A DNA stretch of 64,000 nucleotides from Candidatus Acidulodesulfobacterium acidiphilum. GTDB taxonomy: Bacteria > SZUA-79 > Acidulodesulfobacterales > Acidulodesulfobacteraceae. Shown here one piece after another: positions 27,485-35,092 of this stretch. Position 1 is the stretch's first letter. The number at the start of each line of letters is the position of its first letter. The DNA lies in contig SHMQ01000007.1 of assembly GCA_008534395.1 (NCBI GenBank), positions 23,164 through 87,163 on the forward strand, given 5' to 3'. The notes below the pieces were generated by a model, which saw only the letters and a list, made by a program, of their open reading frames with translations, was not told the origin of the DNA and did not search any database. The position numbers were made by a program, and so were the translations under genes.

Positions 27485-28762
27485 TTAGTAATTAGCCGAC
27501 AAACCCACCATTCCCTGAATAAGAGGTAAAAATAAAGAAAAAAACATTAATAGCAAAAAAAGTACTACGCCTATCATTGCAAGCAAAAACAATCCTTTAG
27601 TAAATATTTTCATATATCTGTCCGCTTTTTCTTTAAATTCCTTAGAAAGATTCAAAACCGTTTCGGATAAAAACCCTCCTATTTCGCCGTACCTTATAGA
27701 CTCTATGGCATCCTCCGGCAAAAAATCGGCTTTATGCAAAGAATCAAACAACGTATTGCCTTTAATTAAATCTTGATAAACTGATTTAAATTTATTTCTA
27801 AAATATACTTTAGAACTGTTTTTTCCAAAATAATCGAATACTGCGTTAACCGTCACGCCCGAAGATATCATTAAAGAAAATTGATAAAAAATCCAGTTTA
27901 AATAAGAGTAATTTAAAATATTTTTTAACTGAGGTATGTTTTGCAAAAAGGAAAACGCTTTAGTTTTTATTCCGGATAAATCCGACAAAAAAGCGGCGAA
28001 AATAAGAACGGCGAAAAATATTATATAGATAAAAATATTTTTTAACCGCCCGAACAATTTTAACGTATAAACCGTAGACAAGGGAATATTCGGAAACTGC
28101 TTAAAGAATAACGAAAAAGTCGGAACGACGTAATAAAGAAAAACCGAAAAAGCTATAAACAGCAGTAAAAATAAAAATAAAGGATAAGCTAAGGTTCCTA
28201 TAATATTTTTTTTATAAATATTTTTAGTTTCGAAATATTCGGATATTTTTAAAAAAGATTCCGAATAATCGCCGGTAGATTCCGCTAAATCTATTAAGGA
28301 AAGTGCTATTTCTTCAAAATTATTCCTCGCAAACGCTTCTTTAACGCTTTCCCCTTTATCCAACAAATAAATGCAGTTTTTTATCAATTTTTTACGATTT
28401 TTTATCTTTGAAAGCTTATGGCTGTAATATAGGCGCTTTAATAAATATAGCAAATCATATTTTTTTGAAGATTCAGGCGTTGGTATATCTTTGTCCATAT
28501 AACTAAAAGATTTGCCGACCGAACCGGTAGATTTGACGAGATGATGCAGTTCATTAAAAAACACCGCAAGCTCGGCGTCTTTCATTCCTCCGTTGCCGGT
28601 AGGGTTTATTGCATCTAAAAAAATATTGGGTAAAACAAATGACGGCATATAGCCTTCTTCTAAAATAAGCGTTTCCGCATCCGATAAATTTTGCGCCTTA
28701 ATATTTCTTATCAGACTTTTACCTTCAGGGGTATAAAATTTGACTAAATAATTTTTTAACAT
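27485..28762 (-). CDS. GspF/PilC-family pilus platform protein
   Basis: 425-residue inner-membrane protein with two cytoplasmic GspF domains, each followed by membrane helices (about 190-215, 240-262 and 398-420). Recognisable features are AVFFNELHHLVKSTGSVGKS (about 86-105) and the second-domain SLMISSGVTVNAVFDYF. It forms the platform on which pilins are assembled and interacts with the ATPase. It starts 4 bp after the ATPase stop with a GAGG ribosome site, indicating coupled translation. Confidence 0.85.
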   Translation of the reverse strand: MLKNYLVKFYTPEGKSLIRNIKAQNLSDAETLILEEGYMPSFVLPNIFLDAINPTGNGGMKDAELAVFFNELHHLVKSTGSVGKSFSYMDKDIPTPESSKKYDLLYLLKRLYYSHKLSKIKNRKKLIKNCIYLLDKGESVKEAFARNNFEEIALSLIDLAESTGDYSESFLKISEYFETKNIYKKNIIGTLAYPLFLFLLLFIAFSVFLYYVVPTFSLFFKQFPNIPLSTVYTLKLFGRLKNIFIYIIFFAVLIFAAFLSDLSGIKTKAFSFLQNIPQLKNILNYSYLNWIFYQFSLMISSGVTVNAVFDYFGKNSSKVYFRNKFKSVYQDLIKGNTLFDSLHKADFLPEDAIESIRYGEIGGFLSETVLNLSKEFKEKADRYMKIFTKGLFLLAMIGVVLFLLLMFFSLFLPLIQGMVGLSANY

Positions 28763-28766
28763 AAAT

Positions 28767-30488
28767 CTACCTCGACAAACTAAAATAAGCTTGGGGATCT
28801 ATATCGCCTGCAAGCAATTTTTCAAATGCCTGCGTTTTTAAAGATTTAAATCCCGATAAATTTATTAAAACGGATTCTAAGTAAGACTGATTAAACAATA
28901 AATTTAAGTCTTTATATATTTCCTCTTTTGCAGATTCATTAAACTCGGCAATTTCAATAAGCGGCTTTCTTTTATCGTATCCCGTTCCGCCGCAACTGTC
29001 GCAGTTTTTTTCTCCTCTCACAAAAACGGCATCGAGAAATTTTACCTCTTTAAAATCTGAAGTCGTATCGATAAATCTTGCTATGTTATTTTTACTTTTT
29101 ATATTCATTTCATAACCTGTTTCTGGGGTAAATCGTAAGTCCTGCATCAGGGCTTTTTTGTAAATAGAAGGTAACTCTTCGAAATATATCTTTTTTTTGC
29201 ATTCTGGACATAAAGGATTATACAGCCTCTGCGCCGTTACGAATCTTAATACCGAAAATAACTGAACGACATCTATATTTAAAGATTTAAATCTTCCGAA
29301 TATCGACAGAGACGAATTAGCGTGAAGCGTAGTCATGACGAGATGACCCGTTTCTGCAGCCATCAGCGCATGTTTTGCGGTAATTTCGTCCCTTATTTCG
29401 CCTATCATCATTATATCCGGCTCGCTTCTCAACATAACCCTGACGGCTTCAGGATATCCAAAATCTTCAGATATATTCATTTGCGTTATATTCGATTCGC
29501 GTAATTCTATTTCTACCGGATCTTCTATAGTCAAAATCGTACCTTTTTTCTGGGACAGCAGTTTAAGCATTGCATAAAATGTAGTAGTTTTTCCGGAACC
29601 GGTCGGTCCGGTAGCTATAATAAGTCCGTTTGGGTGTATATAAGATTTTTTTAGCAATTCGGCATTTTCTTCCGTAAAACCTATCGATTCAAAATCGAAT
29701 ACTTTATTCAAACCATGAATTCTAAGGACTGCTTCAAAAAGCATGGTTTCTTTGTCGAGCTTCGATGAAATGGGTAAAAATGCAACTCTAATGCTAACTT
29801 TTAACCCTTTATAAAAATTTGAAACAAAAATAAATTTTGCGTCTAATCCCTCGCCTTTTTTTAAAGTAATTCTGCAATTTGCGGCTATAATATTTATTAT
29901 CCTCTGTCCCGACTCCAAGCTTAGAACTCTTATGTTTTCCTGATAAATTTCTCCGTCCATAATAATCATGTAAAAATTTTCCGTTCTTTTTATCCTTAAA
30001 TTAGGTGATCCTTTTAATAACGCTATTTCAATTGCCTCGTTTAAAATTTCTTTTTCGGAGAACTCTTTATTGCTAATAAATATCTTACTGAGCGCTTCGT
30101 AAATTTTTCTTTTCGTAGAAATAGCTATTTTATAAGATTTAAGACGTTCGTCAAAAGCTATCTTTCCCGACAAAGATGATGTAATTTCATTGCAAACTAT
30201 ATAGCTGATCCCGTCTTTTTTTGCTATTACGGCTGGAATATCATATAGCAGGGCAAAGCCGAAATATTCATTTTCCTTTTTATCTATATAAAACGAATTT
30301 AAATCGCCGAAAAATTCTCTTCCTGAACTGTCTGCCGCATAAAGCGCTATATCGGCATCTGTAACATAGCCACAATCCGTTAATATTTCACCCAGTCTTT
30401 TTTTGCCGATAGACTGCATGAATAGTGCATCTTTAAGCTGTTCTTCAGTAAACTTTCTTTTCGATATAAAATATTCGCCGATTTTCAT
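28767..30488 (-). CDS. GspE/PilB-family pilus assembly ATPase
   Basis: About 573 residues. The N-terminal MshEN-type domain (GEYFISKRKFTEEQLKDAL, KRLGEILTDCGYV) can bind cyclic di-GMP in relatives. The ATPase core has Walker A GPTGSGKTTT (about 300), an Asp box, Walker B IMMIGEIRDE and the His box LVMTTLHANSS. A zinc site is formed by CPEC and CDSC. It powers pilin extraction and polymerisation. The frame opens at TTG 30503; ATG 30488 begins the family-typical MKIGEYF. No PilT retraction ATPase is present in the operon. Confidence 0.93.
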   Translation of the reverse strand: MKIGEYFISKRKFTEEQLKDALFMQSIGKKRLGEILTDCGYVTDADIALYAADSSGREFFGDLNSFYIDKKENEYFGFALLYDIPAVIAKKDGISYIVCNEITSSLSGKIAFDERLKSYKIAISTKRKIYEALSKIFISNKEFSEKEILNEAIEIALLKGSPNLRIKRTENFYMIIMDGEIYQENIRVLSLESGQRIINIIAANCRITLKKGEGLDAKFIFVSNFYKGLKVSIRVAFLPISSKLDKETMLFEAVLRIHGLNKVFDFESIGFTEENAELLKKSYIHPNGLIIATGPTGSGKTTTFYAMLKLLSQKKGTILTIEDPVEIELRESNITQMNISEDFGYPEAVRVMLRSEPDIMMIGEIRDEITAKHALMAAETGHLVMTTLHANSSLSIFGRFKSLNIDVVQLFSVLRFVTAQRLYNPLCPECKKKIYFEELPSIYKKALMQDLRFTPETGYEMNIKSKNNIARFIDTTSDFKEVKFLDAVFVRGEKNCDSCGGTGYDKRKPLIEIAEFNESAKEEIYKDLNLLFNQSYLESVLINLSGFKSLKTQAFEKLLAGDIDPQAYFSLSR

Positions 30489-30659
30489 ATGACTAAAAAA
30501 CAAATAAATTTATTATTGATTTATTTTGATATCTTTATTGTTTGTTTATAAATCTTTATGCTCTATATATACGTATATACATAAACATCTATAATAAACA
30601 CGAATGAAAATTTTTATTTTATACTCATTTTCTGCTGCAAATTTTTTGTAAATTCAGCT

Positions 30660-32393
30660 TTATCTGATTATTTTCGGCGTAAGCATTATAAGCAGGTCTT
30701 CTTTTTCATCGGTATCGTTTACAGACTTGAAAAAATTGCCAAACAGAGGTATTTTAGAAAATATAGGAATTCCGTACGTATTTTTAACTTTATCAGTCGT
30801 AAGTATTCCTCCTACAAGTATCGTCGAACCCGACTTTACGTTTACGGTGTCGGAAAAGCTTTTCGATTCTATTACAGGATTACTGAAACTTTCCTCCCCG
30901 ATTGCAAAAGACTGATAGCCTGTAATAGAATTATCTATTAGGCTTAACGTAACGGAAACGGAATTATTTTTAAAATTTATATGAGGAGTAAAAGATATCG
31001 AAAGCCCCGTTTGAACCTGAGATATAACAGGATAAGTTTCCGTCTGCGACAAACTTAGCGACATCGTCTGAATACTCGAAACATAAGGGGTTATAGTGCC
31101 GGAAGATATAAGCCTCGTCTGCCCATCCATTAAAACAAGCCTTGGCTGAGAGATAACGTCGACTGCCCCCTGAGTCCTCAAAGCGTTTAAAATTGCGCTG
31201 TTGCTTCCAGAACCCTTAAAACCTATATACGGCGCATTAGAAATATTGTTTGAAGACGCAAGCTGAGCCGAAACCGACAATGAATCCGCCCCAAAAACAT
31301 TAGACTTAAAAGCCTGATTAAATAATAAATTCCAGTTTATTCCCGCCTGAAATCCTTTATTTAAATTTACGTCTATTACCTCAACTTTTAAAAACACCTG
31401 TTTTGAAAGAAACTTATTTATTCTTTTTATATAAGCCGCAACTTCATTGACATTTGAAACTCTGTCTTTTACCCATATCAATCCGTCTTTCGGATTAATA
31501 AAATATTTTCCGTTTTTAGTTAACATTTCTTTTATATTTCTGGAAATTATAGAATATAGACTGTCCGATTCCGACAATGTAAGCGAAAGCGAACCGGAAG
31601 GATTGCCCGAATAACCGCCGCCGTTTCCATAATTACCGTTTACGCCGGAGTTTATTAAACCGGAAGACAAAGAATCAGAAGAACCTGAACCGGATGATTC
31701 GGTATTTCCTCCTGTAATACCCGTCCCGCCTCCTTCCGGTATTTCTTGAGTATTTCCGTTATTAATGCTAGAATTAACGCCTCCTCCTTCTATACCGCTC
31801 ATGCCGACTGTCGAAGAAAAAGTTGATAATAGATCCGATACCGGAATATGGAAGGTTTTTTCTTCTACGGCATAAACATAAAGCATTTTATTTTTATAAC
31901 TGTAAGCAAAACCGTTAGAAACCAAAAGTCCGTTTAAAACTTTATACAACGGAATATCTTTATAATATGCTTCGTTCTTCAATTTATCAGGAAAACCCCT
32001 GTAAATTACAAAAGGAACGCCCGTTTCATGAGATAAAGTCATTAATGCGGATTTTACGCTTCCGTTTCCGGAAAGTGAAATTCTTTGCCTCAAAAAATAA
32101 GGCATATTCATATTCATTTTAGTTAAACTTTTTTTGCAGATTGCTCCGTTAATTTCTTCACAACCTCTATTTTTACGAACATTTACAGATAGACGATCCT
32201 CCTTTTTCCCATCGAAATTAATATGTACTATTCCGGCTTTTTTAATTTTTATCCCGTATTTCTTAAGTAATTCGTTAAAACTGTTTTGATTCTTATTATA
32301 AGCTGCGCATACTTTAACCGAAAAAATCATACCGATACTTGCAACTGCAGTAATAAATATAAACGCCGATAATTTTTTGTTTTTAATTTTCAT
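30660..32393 (-). CDS. secretin (PilQ/MshL/PilN-like outer-membrane channel)
   Basis: 577 residues with a signal peptide (about 1-30). The STN/N0-like domain (SLSGNGSVKSALMTLSHETG, about 103-122) is followed by a Ser/Gly-rich linker (about 205-275), an N1-like domain (SNVNEVAAYIKRIN), and the C-terminal secretin barrel (VDVISQPRLVLMDGQ, VKSGSTILVGGIL, PIFSKIPLFGNFF). It forms the outer-membrane pore through which the pilus emerges. It is first in the minus-strand pilus operon, behind the 11-bp-repeat promoter at 32438-32513. The linker suggests an MshL-like protein. Confidence 0.93.
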   Translation of the reverse strand: MKIKNKKLSAFIFITAVASIGMIFSVKVCAAYNKNQNSFNELLKKYGIKIKKAGIVHINFDGKKEDRLSVNVRKNRGCEEINGAICKKSLTKMNMNMPYFLRQRISLSGNGSVKSALMTLSHETGVPFVIYRGFPDKLKNEAYYKDIPLYKVLNGLLVSNGFAYSYKNKMLYVYAVEEKTFHIPVSDLLSTFSSTVGMSGIEGGGVNSSINNGNTQEIPEGGGTGITGGNTESSGSGSSDSLSSGLINSGVNGNYGNGGGYSGNPSGSLSLTLSESDSLYSIISRNIKEMLTKNGKYFINPKDGLIWVKDRVSNVNEVAAYIKRINKFLSKQVFLKVEVIDVNLNKGFQAGINWNLLFNQAFKSNVFGADSLSVSAQLASSNNISNAPYIGFKGSGSNSAILNALRTQGAVDVISQPRLVLMDGQTRLISSGTITPYVSSIQTMSLSLSQTETYPVISQVQTGLSISFTPHINFKNNSVSVTLSLIDNSITGYQSFAIGEESFSNPVIESKSFSDTVNVKSGSTILVGGILTTDKVKNTYGIPIFSKIPLFGNFFKSVNDTDEKEDLLIMLTPKIIR

Positions 32394-32437
32394 AATTTTT
32401 TTATTTTTAATTAAGTTAATTTTTTAAATATAATTCA

Positions 32438-32513
32438 ATTATATTTTTTTAATGTTTCCACATTATGACAATTTTGTTACATTTACATTAAATTTTTGTT
32501 AAATTTATGTTAC
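32438..32513 (-). promoter_or_regulatory. six-half-site, 11-bp-period response-regulator promoter of the pilus operon
   Basis: On the minus strand, half-sites start every 11 bp from 32513: GTAAC, TTAAC, TTAAT, GTAAC, GTCAT, GAAAC. Exactly 10 bp later comes TATAAT (32443-32438), with the secretin ATG 45 nt further on. The geometry is that of PhoB/OmpR-family class II promoters, where regulator dimers replace the -35. A near-identical array precedes comM at 39693-39768. Confidence 0.75.
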
Positions 32514-32531
32514 ATATCGGGCAAGATTATA

Positions 32532-32560
32532 GTAAAAATCTTTATTGAAAGGTTTTTATA
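32532..32560. repeat. imperfect hairpin in the 428-bp gap before tRNA-Arg(UCU)
   Basis: AAAAATCTT / AAGGTTTTT with a short loop. The remainder of 32561-32759 holds no supported gene; a small ORF that overlaps the tRNA is not credible. Confidence 0.3.
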
Positions 32561-32759
32561 GTGAATCGCGGACTAAAAAAACGAAATATATATACAAAAA
32601 TTCATGATGATATTTTAGAAAATTTTAAATGACTATAATCAAACAACTAAATAAAAATAGAATCAATGGATAAACCTTGGCCGACGACGCTTAATATTCA
32701 CAAGCTCCGTTTAATACATGCTTTCGACACAACGTACTTTAAAAAACGCATTTCGATAA

Positions 32760-32788
32760 TTGACAGAAATAGGTATAAATGGTATTAT
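32760..32788 (+). promoter_or_regulatory. sigma-70 promoter of tRNA-Arg(UCU)
   Basis: TTGACA (32760-32765), a 17-bp spacer and TATTAT (32783-32788), about 33 nt before the mature 5' end of the tRNA. Confidence 0.75.
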
Positions 32789-32821
32789 TTATATATATTA
32801 AAGATAATACTATCCAATTAT

Positions 32822-32898
32822 GCGTTCATAGCTCAGATGGATAGAGCAACAGCCTTCTAAGCTGTGGGTCGCAGGTTCGAATCCTGCTGGACGCACCA
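32822..32898 (+). tRNA. tRNA-Arg, anticodon UCU
   Basis: 77-nt cloverleaf. The acceptor pairs GCGTTCA with TGGACGC, followed by A and an encoded CCA. The anticodon stem ACAGC/GCTGT encloses CTTCTAA, giving anticodon TCT (AGA/AGG codons). The T-arm has GGTTCGAATCC. Confidence 0.96.
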
Positions 32899-33124
32899 TT
32901 AAATCAAGGGTTTTAATATCGTTTTTAAAACCTTCTCGCGTCAAAGAAATGTAAAGTTTCGGGAAATATATACATAGCTTATATTTAAAAATTCTTCCTT
33001 TGTAAACATTTTAAAACTCTTAAAATAAGAAATTATTTTAAAAATATAACATATTTATATTTTAAAATTTTCTTGATATAATTTAAAAAAAATGATATCT
33101 TTAATAGCGCTTCAATGTTAGTTT

Positions 33125-33157
33125 ATATAAAAATATAATATCGTTATATTTTTATAT
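33125..33157. promoter_or_regulatory. 14-bp perfect inverted repeat upstream of the TehA-like channel
   Basis: Arms ATATAAAAATATAA (33125-33138) and their complement (33144-33157) enclose TATCG. It may be an operator or a 5' hairpin, 40 bp from the ATG at 33198. The surrounding 299-bp gap holds nothing else I recognise. Confidence 0.45.
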
Positions 33158-33197
33158 CTAATAATTAAACAATATAAATATAATTTATTTAAAATCT

Positions 33198-34376
33198 ATG
33201 AAAAAAGATATTAAAAAAAACGGCTCGTTTGTCAACAATTTGCGCCCGTTGAAACAAATGAACAAACCGAGCGACCTTATAAGACAATTCACCCCAAACT
33301 GGTTTACTATGAATATGGGTACTGGAATTTTGTCTCTTATGCTGGGAGCTTTCCCGTTTTATGTGCCGGGTCTCTTAATGGTAGCTAAAACTTTATGGGT
33401 TATAAATATTTTTCTTTTTGTAATCTTTAGCGTTTTATTTATAGGCAGATTTGTTTTTTATTTTAAATCGGCGGTAAAGTTGTTCGGCCACCCGATTCAA
33501 TCCATGTTTCTTGGAGCTATTCCTATGGGATTGGTAACTATTATAAACGGTTTTTTAAATTTCGCAGGCCCGAAAATGGTCAATCTTGCTTTCTATTTAT
33601 GGTGGATAGACGTAATAATAAGCGTTATTGTAGGTATTCTTGTGCCTTTCTATATGTTCACTAACCATACCCACAGCATTGAAGACATGACTGCCGTATG
33701 GCTATTGCCTATAGTACCCGCCGAAGTTGCGGCTTCTTCGGGAGGTTTTCTTGCTCCGCATTTAGCGGCGGCGGCGGCAAGAGTAGTAGTAGTTACCGGC
33801 TATGCTTTATGGGCATTCTCGGTTCCTTTAGCTTTCGGCGTTCTCGTTATACTGTTTTTGCGTCTTGCCTGGCACAAATTGCCGCATAAAGATATGGCGG
33901 TTTCTACCTGGTTGACGCTGGGTCCGATAGGCACGGGAAGTTTAGGACTTCTTCTCCTGGGAAGCGATGCACCGCGTGCATTTATCGGCACTAAACTTTT
34001 TATTTACGCTAAAACGGCTGCAGCATTCGGTCCTATAGGCGGGCTGGTTATATGGGGATTCGGTTTCTGGTGGCTTATTATTGCATTATTATTAACTATA
34101 AGATATGTAAAAGAAGGAATGCCTTTTAATATGGGCTGGTGGGGATTTACCTTCCCGCTGGGTGTTTACACTGCAGCTACGATTATATTCTATAGGATTA
34201 CCGGTATTGAATTTTTCAGGATTACTGGGGCTATATTCGTCATAATGCTTGCTGGATTCTGGACGTTAGTTACGTCGAGAACGCTTCATGGCATGTGGCA
34301 CGGCTATCTTTTTAAAGCTCCGTGCCTGTCGACAGAAACTGGTTTGCCGGACGAATCTAAAGAATGCCCTGTTTAA
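33198..34376 (+). CDS. TehA/SLAC1-family anion channel or C4-dicarboxylate/sulphite transporter
   Basis: 392 residues with about ten predicted membrane helices, matching the voltage-dependent anion channel family (SLAC1, TehA, Mae1, Ssu1). The signature FTPNWFTMNMGTGILSL (about 31-47) and HPIQSMFLGAIPMG (about 100-113) are visible. Family members export or import tellurite-related anions, malate, nitrate/chloride or sulphite. In a sulphur-metabolising host, sulphite export would be plausible, but nothing in the sequence decides the substrate. It is a single gene with its own upstream inverted repeat. Confidence 0.88.
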   Translation: MKKDIKKNGSFVNNLRPLKQMNKPSDLIRQFTPNWFTMNMGTGILSLMLGAFPFYVPGLLMVAKTLWVINIFLFVIFSVLFIGRFVFYFKSAVKLFGHPIQSMFLGAIPMGLVTIINGFLNFAGPKMVNLAFYLWWIDVIISVIVGILVPFYMFTNHTHSIEDMTAVWLLPIVPAEVAASSGGFLAPHLAAAAARVVVVTGYALWAFSVPLAFGVLVILFLRLAWHKLPHKDMAVSTWLTLGPIGTGSLGLLLLGSDAPRAFIGTKLFIYAKTAAAFGPIGGLVIWGFGFWWLIIALLLTIRYVKEGMPFNMGWWGFTFPLGVYTAATIIFYRITGIEFFRITGAIFVIMLAGFWTLVTSRTLHGMWHGYLFKAPCLSTETGLPDESKECPV

Positions 34377-34396
34377 TTCAATATCTTAATCTTGCA

Positions 34397-34999
34397 TTAT
34401 AATACAACCGTAATAACTTCTTCGACATTCATCCTCGACGATTTAGACTTTCTTTCGACCGGTTTTCCGACAGGAATCAATGCAACGAGATTGTCGGGGC
34501 TTTTAATACCGAGTATGTTTTCTATTTCAGGTTTGGCGATTAGGGGTCCCGTCATCCAGCATGCCCCAAGTCCTTCGTTGTGAACTACAAGCAAAATGTG
34601 GGCTATAAAGCTGGATACGCCCTGAAGTCCCGGATTTACTATAAATTTTCTGGCGAAATTCCTGTCTTTATTTTTATCGTTATTTTCAAGTATTTTATCA
34701 ATACTGCCGGTATACGGCTTCTCCACGACTGCAAGTACGACCGGCGCTTCGTTAAAAAATGCATAAACGTCCGGCGCATCTTTGCCCGTTACGTTTTTAT
34801 ATACGGTTTCCACTTCGCTTCTCATTTTATTAAGAATATCTTTGTTTTTAATTATATATGTAAACCAGTTTTGAGCGTTTCCCCCGCTTGGCGAATTTAT
34901 AGAAATTTCCATAATTTTTTTTATCAGATTCAAATCAACGTCTTCAGACTCGAATTTTCTTATGCTCTTTCTGGTTTTAACTGCTTCTATTAAGTCCAA
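34397..34999 (-). CDS. nitroreductase-family FMN oxidoreductase
   Basis: 200-residue flavoprotein of the nitroreductase fold. The FMN-binding start AVKTRKSIRKF (about 6-16), SPSGGNAQNW (about 36-45) and GLGACWMTGP (about 141-150) match. The start is TTG 34999 with AGGAG 7 nt upstream. Family members use NAD(P)H to reduce quinones, nitro compounds or flavins, or act in cofactor biosynthesis. The natural substrate is unknown. Confidence 0.88.
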   Translation of the reverse strand: MDLIEAVKTRKSIRKFESEDVDLNLIKKIMEISINSPSGGNAQNWFTYIIKNKDILNKMRSEVETVYKNVTGKDAPDVYAFFNEAPVVLAVVEKPYTGSIDKILENNDKNKDRNFARKFIVNPGLQGVSSFIAHILLVVHNEGLGACWMTGPLIAKPEIENILGIKSPDNLVALIPVGKPVERKSKSSRMNVEEVITVVL

Positions 35000-35092
35000 T
35001 TTACGTCTCCTTTTTGCAAAACATTTATTTATATGCTTATTTCGTTTAAAGCTCCGAAATTATCGTAATATTATATAACAAAAACGATTTAA

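Noticed and set aside
32666..32860. Small plus-strand frame ending inside tRNA-Arg(UCU)
   Set aside because: Its last third is the tRNA itself; no ribosome site or homology.
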